This document shows, piece by piece, positions 33,423-42,221 of a DNA stretch of 64,000 nt. Source of the stretch: Rhodospirillales bacterium 24-66-33 (GTDB taxonomy: Bacteria; Pseudomonadota; Alphaproteobacteria; Reyranellales; Reyranellaceae); the NCBI GenBank assembly GCA_002281855.1, contig NCHQ01000009.1:1-64000 (forward strand). Reading direction: 5' to 3'. How positions within the stretch are numbered: position 1 is the stretch's first letter; every line of letters begins with the position of its first letter. The notes under the pieces were generated by a model that saw only the letters and a list, made by a program, of their open reading frames with translations, made no database searches and was not told the origin of the DNA. The translations under genes and the position numbers were made by a program.

Positions 33423-34337
33423 ATGCCCAGAACACTGTTCATCGATTCGACACCCGACATCGACCGCGTCTGGAAGCGGGTCCACGGGCCGGCGGACATC
33501 CCGATCACGGTCGCCATGGGCCCCGTCTCCGAAGAGGAAGTGCCGGGCAAGGTCGCGGGCTACGACACGGTCATCAACGACGCGACCTATTTCAGCGAGC
33601 CGACGCTGAAGCGCTGCACCGGCCTGAAGCACATCGTGTTCCTGGGCACGGGAGCCGCCAGCTTCGTCGACCTCGCGGCGGCGGAACGGCTCGGGATCAA
33701 GGTCTCGACCATCGGCGGCTACGGCGACACCACGGTTGCCGAGCATGCGATGGGCCTCGTGTTTGCCGCGGCCCGCCACATCGCGACCATGCACGGCATC
33801 GTGCGGGGCGGCGGCTGGCGGCCGATGCAGGGCATGGAACTCCGGGGCAAGACCTTGGGCGTGGTCGGGCTGGGCGGCATCGGCCGCGAGATGGCGCGCA
33901 TCGCCGGGGGCGTCGGCCTGAAGGTGATTGGCTACAACCGCTCGCCCGTCTCGGGCGGCGGCGTACCCATCGCGACCATCGACGAACTGCTGGCGCAGTC
34001 CGACATCGTGAGCCTGCATCTGGCGCTGAACGAGGGCACGCGCGGCTTCCTAGACCGCGCCAGGCTCGAGAGAACGAAGCCGGGCGTCGTCATCGTGAAC
34101 ACGGCACGGGCCGGCATCGTCGACGAGCCGGCGCTGGTCGAGCTGCTGCGCGCGGGCCGGATCGGCCACTACGCGACCGATGTCTTCGGCAAGGAGCCGC
34201 CTTCGCCGGAGGAGCCGCTGCTGACGCTCGACAACGTCACCCTCACCGCCCATGCGGGGTACAACACCCCCGAAGCCGCCATGACCATGTACCGCCGCGC
34301 CATCGACCTGGCCGCGAAGGGATGGTCTACGCCGTAA
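33423..34337 (+). CDS. D-2-hydroxyacid dehydrogenase, NAD-dependent
   Basis: A 304-residue member of the phosphoglycerate-dehydrogenase-like family. The dinucleotide fold is marked by GVVGLGGIGREMARIA (about 141-156). Catalytic residues are Arg in NTARAGIVDE (about 226), an acidic residue in DVFGKEPPSPEEPLL, and His in TAHAGYNTPEAA (about 277). It reduces 2-keto acids or oxidises D-2-hydroxyacids; substrate unknown. The ATG at 33423 follows GGAAAGG. The reading frame overlaps the relic ABC gene end by about 11 bp. Confidence 0.9.
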   Translation: MPRTLFIDSTPDIDRVWKRVHGPADIPITVAMGPVSEEEVPGKVAGYDTVINDATYFSEPTLKRCTGLKHIVFLGTGAASFVDLAAAERLGIKVSTIGGYGDTTVAEHAMGLVFAAARHIATMHGIVRGGGWRPMQGMELRGKTLGVVGLGGIGREMARIAGGVGLKVIGYNRSPVSGGGVPIATIDELLAQSDIVSLHLALNEGTRGFLDRARLERTKPGVVIVNTARAGIVDEPALVELLRAGRIGHYATDVFGKEPPSPEEPLLTLDNVTLTAHAGYNTPEAAMTMYRRAIDLAAKGWSTP

Positions 34338-34458
34338 TCGCGTTCTCGGTGTCGGGATCGAAGAAATGCAGGCGGCCGGGCTGGACACTCACGCGCACCT
34401 GGCCGCCCGCTGCGATGGCCGACTGGGGTGACACGCGCGCCGCGGTCACGCGCGTTGC
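34327..34458 (-). pseudogene. Remnant of a sugar-ABC-transporter ATPase (C-terminal end)
   Basis: About 43 codons on the minus strand read VTAARVSPQSAIAAGG... ending LHFFDPDTENAITA and a stop. This matches the C-terminal TOBE end of MalK/UgpC-type ATPases, where ARV, then GRLHxFDPxTxxAI is characteristic. No ATPase domain lies upstream, so it is a leftover of a deleted gene. The rest of the 34338-34664 gap shows no gene I can support; it must hold the promoter of the molybdoenzyme gene at 34665. Confidence 0.6.
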
Positions 34459-34664
34459 CAACGCTTGCTCCGCGCCGCTTTCACAACCGATCAATTGCTG
34501 GCAACGGCTGCGGGAAATGTTGCAATGGCGTGAACGCGAGCGTTCCGATAGCGAAGCGGGAAGCTGCATCCTTCGTATGCGATGGGCGCGACAGAAAGGC
34601 GTTGGTTCCACGCAATCTGTTGTGCGTAGTGTAGCGGCCAGCGTGGATGAACGGGCGTAACGCA

Positions 34665-35873
34665 ATGACGAGAACGACGCGGCGATCGTTTCTGGGGCAG
34701 GCCAGTGCCGGCGGCCTCATGGTGGTGTCCGGCTCGGCCTGGGGGCAGGCGGCGGTCGACCTGCCGTTCGCACCGTCCGAGCGTGCCCTGACGAAGGGCT
34801 TCCCGCAGAAGGGGCCGATGATCCTGCAGCGGACACGGCCGCCGCTGCTCGAGACGCCGTTCGAGGTCTTCGACCGTGGCGTCTTTACGCACAACGATTC
34901 ATTTTATGTGCGCTGGCACTGGGCGGTCATCCCGACCGAGATCGATGTCGGGACGTTCCGGCTTTCGGTGCGCGGCCATGTCGACAAGGAGCTGTCCCTT
35001 ACGTTGAAGGAGATCGTCGACGGGTTGCCGCGGGTCGAGCTGGCGGCGGTCAACCAGTGCTCGGGCAACTCGCGTGGCTTCACCGAGCCCCGGGTTCCCG
35101 GCGCGCAATGGGCCAACGGTGCGATGGGCAACGCGAAGTGGATGGGGGTGCGGCTGAAGGACGTGCTCGACCGGGCGGGTGTGAAGGCCGGCGCGACGGC
35201 GGTGCGCTTTGCCGGGCTCGACGATCCGGTGGTGCCCGAGGCGCCGAAGTTCATGAAGTCGCTGGCGCTCGACCATGCAAGCGATGGCGAGGTCATGATC
35301 GCCTACGCCATGAATGGCGAGCAGCTTCCGCTGCTCAATGGCTTCCCGCTGCGCCTTGTCGTGCCGGGCTGGTATTCGACCTACTGGGTGAAGATGCTGG
35401 CCCGTATCGAAGTGCTGGCCGCGCCCGACGAGAATTTCTGGACCAGGAACGCCTATCTGATTCCCGACACGCCGGGCGCCGACATGAAGCCCGGCCAGAC
35501 CGGCCTCACCATGGTGCCGATCACCCGCATGGTGCCGCGCTCGTTCGTGACAAACCTGAAAGACGGCGCGACCCTGAAGGCCGGCACGAAGACCCTGGTG
35601 CGCGGCATCGCCTTCGGCGGCGACACCGGCGTGAAGTCGGTCGAGCTTTCGGTGGATGGCGGCAAGAGCTGGCTGCCCACGGTGCTGGGCCGCGACGAGG
35701 GCAAGTACAGCTTCCGGCAATGGCAGGCCGAGGTGACGCCCTCTGCCGGCGACGTCGCGCTGATGGTCCGCTGCACCAACGACGGCGGGCTGGTGCAGCC
35801 AATGGCAAACAACTGGAACCCCAGCGGCTTCATGCACAACGGCATCGAGACCGTGCACCTGAAGGCGGCCTGA
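34665..35873 (+). CDS. SoxC/SorA-like molybdopterin sulfite dehydrogenase subunit
   Basis: A 402-residue molybdoenzyme of the sulfite oxidase family, exported folded by the Tat system (TRRSFLGQASAGG signal, residues 5-28). The Mo-coordinating Cys lies in AAVNQCSGNSRGF (about 130). The C-terminal dimerisation domain (from about 290, VPRSFVTNLKDGATLKAG...) is complete. It probably oxidises sulfite to sulfate in the periplasm and passes electrons to the cytochrome encoded 3 bp downstream. ATG at 34665 is chosen; 34647 is also possible. Confidence 0.9.
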   Translation: MTRTTRRSFLGQASAGGLMVVSGSAWGQAAVDLPFAPSERALTKGFPQKGPMILQRTRPPLLETPFEVFDRGVFTHNDSFYVRWHWAVIPTEIDVGTFRLSVRGHVDKELSLTLKEIVDGLPRVELAAVNQCSGNSRGFTEPRVPGAQWANGAMGNAKWMGVRLKDVLDRAGVKAGATAVRFAGLDDPVVPEAPKFMKSLALDHASDGEVMIAYAMNGEQLPLLNGFPLRLVVPGWYSTYWVKMLARIEVLAAPDENFWTRNAYLIPDTPGADMKPGQTGLTMVPITRMVPRSFVTNLKDGATLKAGTKTLVRGIAFGGDTGVKSVELSVDGGKSWLPTVLGRDEGKYSFRQWQAEVTPSAGDVALMVRCTNDGGLVQPMANNWNPSGFMHNGIETVHLKAA

Positions 35874-35876
35874 GCG

Positions 35877-36269
35877 ATGCAGATCAACGGTGCTGCCCTG
35901 GGTTTTGCCGTCGCAGCCATTGCCGGGCTGACGCTGGCGTTCATCGGCCATCCCGCGGTGCAACTTCCGCCGCCGCCGGCGCCAGCCGCCGTGGCCTCGT
36001 CCGGCGCGACGGCCTTCGTCCTGAAATCGGTGTCGGTCGATCTGCCGACCAGCACCGAGGTCTTTCCCGGGGGCGCGACCGCCGAGACGATCAACGCGAA
36101 CTGCCTGTCGTGCCATTCGGCCGGCATGGTGTTGACCCAGCCAAACCTGCCGAAGGCTGCCTGGCACGGCATCGTCGACAAGATGATCCATGCCTACAAG
36201 GCGCCGGTCGACGATGGCGAGATGACGGCGATCGTCGATTATCTTGCGACCACGAAGGGCTCGAAGTAG
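35877..36269 (+). CDS. Cytochrome c subunit partner of the SoxC/SorA-like enzyme
   Basis: A 130-residue protein with an N-terminal hydrophobic segment (about 7-25) and a Pro/Ala-rich linker, then a small class I cytochrome with one heme motif, Cys-Leu-Ser-Cys-His (about 77-81), and Met candidates after it as sixth ligand (IVDKMIHAYKAP). It resembles the SorB/SoxD-type cytochrome that accepts electrons from the molybdoenzyme. The 3 bp gap to the preceding stop indicates one operon. Confidence 0.87.
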   Translation: MQINGAALGFAVAAIAGLTLAFIGHPAVQLPPPPAPAAVASSGATAFVLKSVSVDLPTSTEVFPGGATAETINANCLSCHSAGMVLTQPNLPKAAWHGIVDKMIHAYKAPVDDGEMTAIVDYLATTKGSK

Positions 36270-36534
36270 GCCGCCGCCGCCGTCGCGGCCGTCCACCGTC
36301 CCGCTCTTGGCGCCGAAGGCGAACTAGGTTCGCCCCGGCACCGGAACCGGCGCGGCTGCCGTGGGTCCGCCTGGAAGGGCGATAAGAGCGAGAAGAGAGG
36401 CTGCGGCTGACGAGATCTTCATCATGGTGCGTGAAGGGTCCCCCGCCAAAGACGCAAGGGCGCAGCGTCTTCCTTTGGTCATCCGGCCGCTGTACACTTC
36501 ATCGCTTTCCAGCTCCCAGAGGACCGGAAAGCAC

Positions 36535-37770
36535 ATGGCGCATATCAGACTAAATACCCATCCCAGCCAGGGCGGCCAGCCGGCCCCTCCGGTGGTGTGG
36601 GGGGCGCGCGATCCTGCGGTCCGCGGACCGGTCGTCGGTACGGTCGGCCTCACGTCCCACCGCAACGTCATCGGCGTCCATTCCGGCAGCTACGGCATCT
36701 ATCGTGCGCTGGCCATTGCCGCGAAGGAACTCAAGGCCGATCACCGGCCCGACCTCACCAACACCTCGCCGGCCGAGATCATCGGGCCGTTCGAGAGCTG
36801 GTTCGATCCGAAGAAGATCGTGTCGCTCGATCCCTGGGGACACCTGGTCTCCGAGGTCTTCGCCGACAAGCTGGCGGCGGGGTGGGATATCCGGCCGACC
36901 ATCGCCATCACCAAGGCGCATGTGAACATGCCGGAGATCATGGAGGCGATGGCCGCCGGCCGGCTGAAGCCCGACAACGACATTCTGAGCGGCTCGGGCG
37001 ACGTGAAGGTCACCAAGGCGGCGATCGAGCCGGTCTGGTGGCTGCCCGGCATCGCCGAGCGTTTCGGCGTCAAGGAAGTCGACCTGCGCCGCACGCTCTT
37101 CGAGGAGACCGGCGGCATGTACACCGAGCTGGTGACGCGGCCCGACCTCGAACTGTTCCTGCCGCCGATCGGGGGCGCCACGATCTATTTCTTCGGTGAC
37201 GTGTCGAAGCTCGGCAAGGCGGAGACGAAGATCGCCTGCCGCCTCCATGACGAGTGCAACGGCTCCGACGTGTTCGGCTCCGACATCTGCACCTGCCGGC
37301 CCTATCTGGCGCACGGTATCGAGATCTGCATCGACATGGCCCAGAAGGGCGGCGTCGGCGTCGTCATCTACAATCGCAAGGAAGGCCGCGCGCTGGGCGA
37401 AGTGACGAAGTTCCTCGTCTACAATGCGCGCAAGCGCCAGCCCGGCGGCGATTCGGCGGCGCAGTACTTCAACCGCACCGAATGCGTGGCGGGCGTGCAG
37501 GACATGCGCTTCCAGGAACTGATGCCCGACATCTTCCACTGGCTGGGCATCAGCCGCATCGACCGCTTCGCGTCGATGAGCAACATGAAGTCCGACGCGT
37601 TGCGCGAGCAGGGCATCGAGATCGTCGAGCAGGTCCCGATCCCCGAGCACCTGATCCCCGCCGACGCGCTGGTCGAGATGGATGCCAAGAAGGCGGCGGG
37701 CTATTTCAGCCCGACCAAGCCGGGATCGAACGAGCTGGCGCGCGCCAAGGGACGTGGCCTCGATGAATGA
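36535..37770 (+). CDS. URC1-type GTP cyclohydrolase II-like protein (uracil catabolism)
   Basis: A 411-residue protein in which the C-terminal 220 residues resemble GTP cyclohydrolase II. The zinc Cys are in RLHDECNGSDVFGSDICTC (Cys241, Cys252, Cys254), and YNRKEGRALG follows. The N-terminal 190 residues are specific to the URC1 group, which acts on uridine nucleotides in the URC pathway rather than in riboflavin synthesis. Support for this is the URC4 gene overlapping downstream by 8 bp and the uracil phosphoribosyltransferase after it. GGAAAG precedes the ATG at 36535. A small hairpin AAGACGC/GCGTCTT lies at 36449-36471 in the 265 bp upstream gap. Confidence 0.88.
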   Translation: MAHIRLNTHPSQGGQPAPPVVWGARDPAVRGPVVGTVGLTSHRNVIGVHSGSYGIYRALAIAAKELKADHRPDLTNTSPAEIIGPFESWFDPKKIVSLDPWGHLVSEVFADKLAAGWDIRPTIAITKAHVNMPEIMEAMAAGRLKPDNDILSGSGDVKVTKAAIEPVWWLPGIAERFGVKEVDLRRTLFEETGGMYTELVTRPDLELFLPPIGGATIYFFGDVSKLGKAETKIACRLHDECNGSDVFGSDICTCRPYLAHGIEICIDMAQKGGVGVVIYNRKEGRALGEVTKFLVYNARKRQPGGDSAAQYFNRTECVAGVQDMRFQELMPDIFHWLGISRIDRFASMSNMKSDALREQGIEIVEQVPIPEHLIPADALVEMDAKKAAGYFSPTKPGSNELARAKGRGLDE

Positions 37771-38911
37771 TTCGCTGGCGTACCTGCGCACACCCGTCGC
37801 CATCCGCGAACGGGCGGCGAAGGTCCTGAAGTATGTCGAGGATGGGCAATCCCAGTGGTTCCAGCTCGATCCGAACGGGCTGGAGGCGGCCGTGCAGGCG
37901 ACGCTGGCCGTAACCCGCGAGCGCTTCCCCAATCCGGCGGCGATCCCGTTCCATTCGCGCTGGCGGCATTTCGAATCGGGCGGCCGTGACCGCTGGAGCG
38001 CGATGGCCGAGCGGCTGAAGCATCTGCAGCCCGAGGAGATCGCGCGTCGGCGCATGGACCTTGCGGTCGTGTCCGTGCTGCTCGACGCCGGCGCGGGCGC
38101 GGCCTGGAGTTTTCGCGAGCCGGGCACGGACGAAACCTACGCGCGTTCCGAGGGGCTGGGCGTGGCCAGCTTCCATATGTTCGCCAACGGTGCCTTCAGC
38201 CGCGATGCCAAGGGCGATCCCCTGCGGGTCGACGCCGAGCGCCTCGCGCAGCTGACGCCAATGGACATCGCCATGGGCTTCCAGGTGAAGGCGCACAATC
38301 CGCTTCTGGGCCTCGAGGGCCGCGCCGAGCTGCTGCGCAAGCTGGGCAATGTCGGGTTGGAGCGGCCAGGCGCGCTGTTCGACATCGTGGCCACCGGCGG
38401 CGAGGTGAAGGCGGAGGCGATCCTGGCCGCTGTGCTCGACAAGCTCTCGCCGATCTGGCCGTCGCCGCGCGGCGACGTGTGGGAGCATCCGGTGGTCGGG
38501 CTGGTGCCCTTCCACAAGCTTTCCCAGTGGATGAGCTACTCGCTGGTCGAACCCATCCAAGGAGCCGGCCTCGAGGTCGTGGCGCTCGATGCGCTGACCG
38601 GCCTGCCGGAGTATCGCAACGGCGGCCTTCTGGTCGATGCCGGCGCGCTCCGGCCCAAGCAGCGCGTGCTGCTGGAGAAGGCCTTCGCGCCGGGTGACGA
38701 GGCGATCGTGGAATGGCGGGCGCTCACCGTGGCGCTGCTCGACCGGATCGCTGAGCATGTCCGCCTGCACCTGGGTATGGATGCGGCGCGCCTGCCGCTG
38801 GTGAAGGTGCTGGAAGCCGGCACGTGGTTTGGGGGACGTCGACTGGCGGCGGAGCGCCGGCCCGGCGGTGGCCCGCCCATCACCGTCGAAAGCGACGGCA
38901 CGGTGTTCTAG
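37763..38911 (+). CDS. URC4/DUF1688-family uracil catabolism protein
   Basis: A 382-residue soluble protein of the DUF1688 family, whose yeast member URC4 is required for growth on uracil as nitrogen source. Family features include [16 protein letters not shown] (about 67-82), [34 protein letters not shown], and [15 protein letters not shown]. Its reaction has not been established. The ATG at 37763 overlaps the end of URC1 (ATGAATGA), so the two are translationally coupled. Confidence 0.9.
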   Translation: MNDSLAYLRTPVAIRERAAKVLKYVEDGQSQWFQLDPNGLEAAVQATLAVTRERFPNPAAIPFHSRWRHFESGGRDRWSAMAERLKHLQPEEIARRRMDLAVVSVLLDAGAGAAWSFREPGTDETYARSEGLGVASFHMFANGAFSRDAKGDPLRVDAERLAQLTPMDIAMGFQVKAHNPLLGLEGRAELLRKLGNVGLERPGALFDIVATGGEVKAEAILAAVLDKLSPIWPSPRGDVWEHPVVGLVPFHKLSQWMSYSLVEPIQGAGLEVVALDALTGLPEYRNGGLLVDAGALRPKQRVLLEKAFAPGDEAIVEWRALTVALLDRIAEHVRLHLGMDAARLPLVKVLEAGTWFGGRRLAAERRPGGGPPITVESDGTVF

Positions 38912-38933
38912 AGAATTTGGGGAGAACGAGACG

Positions 38934-39572
38934 ATGTCATTGCCACACTCGATCCATGTCGTGACGCACCCGCTGGTCCAGCACAAGCTGACCAAGCTGC
39001 GCGACAAGGAGACGTCGAGCACCAACTTCCGCCGTCTGCTGCGCGAGATCGGGCTGCTGCTGGGCTACGACGCCACGCGCGACCTGCCGACGGTGCAGAC
39101 GCGAATCGAGACGCCGATCGAGGCGATGGACGCGCCGCTGCTCGACGGCAAGAAGCTGGTGGTCGTGCCGATCCTGCGCGCCGGGCTCGGCCTCGCCGAG
39201 GGCGTCACCGACCTCGTGCCGCTGGCAAGGGTCGGCCATGTCGGGCTCTATCGTGACCCGCGCACCCTGCAGGCGGTCGAATACTACCTGAAGATCCCGC
39301 AGGACATTTCCGACCGCGACGTCATCGTCTGCGATCCGATGCTGGCCACCGCCCATTCGGCCATCGCGGCGGTCGACCGGCTGAAGGAGTCGGGCGCACG
39401 GCGCATCAAGTTCATCTGCGTGCTGGGCTCGGAGCAGGGGGCGCGGACCTTCGCCGAGGTCCATCCCGACGTGCCGGTCTTCGCGGCAGCGATCGATGCG
39501 AAACTCAACGATCACGGGTATATTGTTCCCGGGCTCGGCGATGCGGGCGACCGTCTCTTCGGGACCAAATAA
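38934..39572 (+). CDS. upp: Uracil phosphoribosyltransferase
   Basis: A 212-residue enzyme that makes UMP from uracil and PRPP. Signatures include the [24 protein letters not shown]-terminus, [15 protein letters not shown], the PRPP-binding block [25 protein letters not shown], and the uracil-binding C-terminal [12 protein letters not shown]. In this operon it supplies the nucleotide input of the URC pathway. A GGGGAG ribosome site precedes the ATG at 38934. Confidence 0.97.
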   Translation: MSLPHSIHVVTHPLVQHKLTKLRDKETSSTNFRRLLREIGLLLGYDATRDLPTVQTRIETPIEAMDAPLLDGKKLVVVPILRAGLGLAEGVTDLVPLARVGHVGLYRDPRTLQAVEYYLKIPQDISDRDVIVCDPMLATAHSAIAAVDRLKESGARRIKFICVLGSEQGARTFAEVHPDVPVFAAAIDAKLNDHGYIVPGLGDAGDRLFGTK

Positions 39573-39592
39573 CAACAACGGGAGAAACGCCG

Positions 39593-39988
39593 ATGTCGCC
39601 GGACCTGAAGTACCTGCTTTTCTCCGTGATCCTTACCTTCGCCCAGATGCTGGTGGCGGCCACGGGCGCAAACCGGGCGGTCGGCCTGCCCACGCTGGCA
39701 GGCAATCGCGAAGGCCTGCCCGAGATCAAGGGGTGGGCCGGGCGCGCCAAGCGAGCCCATCTCAACATGGTCGAGAACATGGTGCTGTTCGCGGCGCTGG
39801 TCTTGATCGCGGCGGTCGCCGGCAAGGCCAATGCCATGACCGCGATGGGCGCCGCGATCTTCTTCTGGGGCCGCGTCGCCTACGCCGTGATCTACATCGC
39901 CGGCATCGCCTGGCTGCGCACGGCGGCCTGGTTCGTCTCGGTCATCGGCATGGTGCTCATCGCGGTCGAACTGCTGAAGGCGATGTAA
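39593..39988 (+). CDS. MAPEG-family membrane protein
   Basis: A 131-residue protein with four membrane spans, matching the MAPEG family (glutathione-linked eicosanoid proteins). The typical RAKRAHLNMVENMVLFAALVLIA segment (about 51-73) and a FFWGRVAYAVIYIAGIAWLRTAAW segment (about 88-111) are visible. Bacterial members have unknown roles. GGGAG lies before the ATG at 39593. It could be the last gene of the URC operon by distance (20 bp), although its function does not fit the pathway. Confidence 0.85.
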   Translation: MSPDLKYLLFSVILTFAQMLVAATGANRAVGLPTLAGNREGLPEIKGWAGRAKRAHLNMVENMVLFAALVLIAAVAGKANAMTAMGAAIFFWGRVAYAVIYIAGIAWLRTAAWFVSVIGMVLIAVELLKAM

Positions 39989-39998
39989 TCCCTCATCT

Positions 39999-40021
39999 CC
40001 TCCCCCGTCACACGGGGGAGG
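39999..40021. terminator. Hairpin between convergent genes
   Basis: A perfect 10 bp stem CCTCCCCCGT/ACGGGGGAGG closes a CAC loop, in the 44 bp between the MAPEG gene (plus strand) and the PCuAC gene (minus strand). There is no T-run on either side, so classic intrinsic termination is not assured, but position and strength suit a bidirectional transcription end. Confidence 0.55.
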
Positions 40022-40032
40022 AAGGCTGGCGT

Positions 40033-40506
40033 CTAGTTCTTCCCGTGCCCCTGCGGCATGGCGCCCATGGCTTCGACGTTGAGCTGGACGTCGATGCTGC
40101 CGGCTTTCTCGAAGACCAGCGTCAGCGGCACCTTGGCGTCCTTGGCGAGCGGCGCCTTCAGTTCCATGAACATGATGTGATAGCTGCCGGGCTTCAGCAT
40201 CACGGTGGCGCCGGGCGGGATCTCGAGGCCCTTCGCCAGCTCGCGCATCCGCATCACGCTACCGTCCATCTGAACCTCGTGGATTTCGACCTTGTCCGAG
40301 GCGTTGCTGCGCGCGGAGACCAGCCGGTCTGCGACGGTCCCCATATTGGTGATGGTCATGAAGCCGCCGCCGGTGCGCGCCGACGGAGGCGTGGCACGGG
40401 TCCACGGCGTGGTGATCTCGATCGAACCGATCTTGTAGTCCTGGGCCATTGCGGGCAGGGCGAGGATGGTGGCAGCAGCCGTGAGGAAGAGGCGACGGAC
40501 GAGCAT
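40033..40506 (-). CDS. PCuAC-type periplasmic copper chaperone
   Basis: A 157-residue protein with a signal peptide (cleavage near AMA-QD, residue 21) and a PCuAC cupredoxin-like domain. The copper ligands are in the expected order: His in VEIHEVQMDG with the paired Met, and the later SYHIMFMELKAP His/Met. It delivers Cu(I) to cytochrome oxidase in the periplasm. It ends a leftward operon of copper- and thiol-related genes. Confidence 0.92.
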   Translation of the reverse strand: MLVRRLFLTAAATILALPAMAQDYKIGSIEITTPWTRATPPSARTGGGFMTITNMGTVADRLVSARSNASDKVEIHEVQMDGSVMRMRELAKGLEIPPGATVMLKPGSYHIMFMELKAPLAKDAKVPLTLVFEKAGSIDVQLNVEAMGAMPQGHGKN

Positions 40507-40551
40507 CGAAGGAACTCCTGGTGAGAATGGGCGAAGGAAGAGGTTGGGGCG

Positions 40552-41037
40552 TCAGCGCTTTTTCTGCGCGTCGAGCCAGGCGCGGACCTCGCCGAGATCG
40601 GCGACGCCCGTGAGGACGGTTTCCTTGCCGTCACGGTCGATCAGCATCGTGCGTGGCAGCTCGCCCGGCCAGTCGGGATCGATTTCATAGCGCAGCCGCT
40701 CGTTGAAACGGTCTGCGAAGGCCCAGTTCTCGGCCTTCGCGAGATTGGCCCGCGCCAGCATGTCGGAGACCCGCGCCGGATCCTGCGGCACGGGATCGGC
40801 GGCGACCATCACGAGGCGCATGTCGGGCCGCTCGGCCTGCAGCTTGCCCCATTCCGGCATCTCGACGAGGCAGGGCGCACAGGTCAGGCCCCAGAAATGC
40901 ACGACGGTCGGCTGGTCGTCATGGGCGGCGCGCAGCTTGGACCAGCTTCCCCGGCCGAAGGACTGCAGGTCGGCCGCCTGGGCGCCGGCCGAAGCGACCG
41001 CCAGCAGGAGGGCGAGGAGGAGGGGGCGAAACGTCAT
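40552..41037 (-). CDS. TlpA-like thiol-disulfide protein
   Basis: A 161-residue secreted protein with a signal peptide (about 1-21) and a thioredoxin fold. The active site is Cys53-X-X-Cys56 in FWGLTCAPCLVEM, with the cis-Pro loop GELPRTMLID. Such TlpA/ResA/Sco-like proteins reduce CuA site or metal-binding Cys in partner proteins. The ATG at 41037 overlaps the stop of the upstream gene as ATGA, suggesting coupled expression with the CECC protein. Confidence 0.9.
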   Translation of the reverse strand: MTFRPLLLALLLAVASAGAQAADLQSFGRGSWSKLRAAHDDQPTVVHFWGLTCAPCLVEMPEWGKLQAERPDMRLVMVAADPVPQDPARVSDMLARANLAKAENWAFADRFNERLRYEIDPDWPGELPRTMLIDRDGKETVLTGVADLGEVRAWLDAQKKR

Positions 41038-42221
41038 GGCTGGTCCTCGAGGGGGATCAAGCGATAGCCGTCGGCCTTGGTGAGCCACGACAGATAGGCA
41101 CGGCCGGCATTGGCAACGAGCAGGGGATGGTCGGAGGCGTCCGACGTGTCGGCCACGGTGCGCGGATCGCTCCAGGTGCGGCCGCTATCGTGGCTTACCT
41201 GCCAGCGCACGGTCGACCTGGTGCCGTCGAATTCCTTCCACACGAGGTGGAGCGCGGTGCCGTTGGCCAGGAGATACGGCCGCGCCGGCTGGCGCCTGGA
41301 TGTCGACAGGGCGCGCGGTGCGCCGAACGGCGTGTCGCCCGTGTCGGCGCGGGCATAGAACAGGCCCTTGCGCGCCGAGCCGGCGGTGAACCAGGCGACG
41401 TGATAGGAGCCGTCCGGCAGGATGGCGATGCTCGGCCCGTGATGGGGGCAGGCCTCGATCTTCCAGTCGTCGGCGCTGACGCGGCGTACGGGCCCCGGCG
41501 TCTTTTCGTCCTTGAAGGTGATGACGCCGTGGTCGCGGATCGAGCCGGGGAAGATGTTGCGGAACACCACGGCGGGCTTGCCGGGACCGGCGAAGGCCAC
41601 GCCGAGGCGGCAGCATTCGCAGGTATTGTCGAGGGCGATGGAGGTCGGGCCGAAGCCCGCGTCGCCATCCTCCCAGGCATAGGCGAGCGCAGCGCCGGGA
41701 TAGGGCTTCCCGGCGGCGCGCGCCTTGGCGACGTTGCGCTTGTCGAGCCAGACGGCGAACACCCGGCCGGTGGCGGGATCGACCGCCGCCGTCTCGAAGC
41801 GCTGGCTGGTCGTGTCCGCCGTGATCGGTCGCGGCTTGCTGAAGCTCGCGCCGTTGTCGTTGGAGCGCGCGAAGAAGGCGCGGCCGTTGAAGTTGCGGTC
41901 CTGGAAGATCGCAAAGGTGACAACCAGTCCGCCCTTGGGATCGACGACGATGCGGGCCCGTGCGTCGGGCCCCCAGTCGAGGTTCATCGGCTCCGGCGTG
42001 ACCGCGACCGGCTCGGAGAAGGTCTTGCCGAGGTCGCTGGAGCGCACGACGACGATCTTATCGGCCATGGCCCGGACCAGCCATAGCGTGCCGTCGGGAC
42101 CGAAGGCCGGCGTGGCGGTGAACGCCTCTGGTGCGGCGGCGCCCGGCTTGCCGTGCTGGTGCTGGGCGGCGGCGGGGCCGGCGAACAACAGGATGGCTGC
42201 GAAGGCGAGGAGTGCACGCAT
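41034..42221 (-). CDS. Secreted BNR-repeat protein with CECC motif
   Basis: A 395-residue protein with a signal peptide (about 1-20), then an exo-alpha-sialidase-like beta-propeller: Asp-box patterns occur as SSDLGKTFSEP, SNDNGASFSKP and SHDSGRTWSDP. Odd for a sialidase, it carries Cys201-Glu-Cys-Cys204 (NTCECCRLG), a CPHHG segment and an N-terminal HQHG, all suitable for metal binding. The gene lies between a TonB receptor and a TlpA-like gene, so a copper-linked role is more likely than sugar cleavage. The start shares one base with the receptor stop (TGATG). Confidence 0.8.
   Translation of the reverse strand: MRALLAFAAILLFAGPAAAQHQHGKPGAAAPEAFTATPAFGPDGTLWLVRAMADKIVVVRSSDLGKTFSEPVAVTPEPMNLDWGPDARARIVVDPKGGLVVTFAIFQDRNFNGRAFFARSNDNGASFSKPRPITADTTSQRFETAAVDPATGRVFAVWLDKRNVAKARAAGKPYPGAALAYAWEDGDAGFGPTSIALDNTCECCRLGVAFAGPGKPAVVFRNIFPGSIRDHGVITFKDEKTPGPVRRVSADDWKIEACPHHGPSIAILPDGSYHVAWFTAGSARKGLFYARADTGDTPFGAPRALSTSRRQPARPYLLANGTALHLVWKEFDGTRSTVRWQVSHDSGRTWSDPRTVADTSDASDHPLLVANAGRAYLSWLTKADGYRLIPLEDQP

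Noticed and set aside
36324-36425. A 33-codon minus-strand frame with a signal-peptide-like start (MMKISSAAASLLALIALPGG)
   Set aside because: It ends right after the hydrophobic part and no mature protein follows; it may be a relic, but there is too little to call a gene.
36535-37770. Riboflavin pathway RibA
   Set aside because: The C-terminal half resembles GTP cyclohydrolase II, but the long N-terminal part and the URC4 and upp neighbours fit URC1 instead; no other rib genes are nearby.
41034-42221. A true sialidase
   Set aside because: Asp-box repeats are present, but no sugar-use genes surround it and the Cys/His motifs and copper genes point elsewhere.
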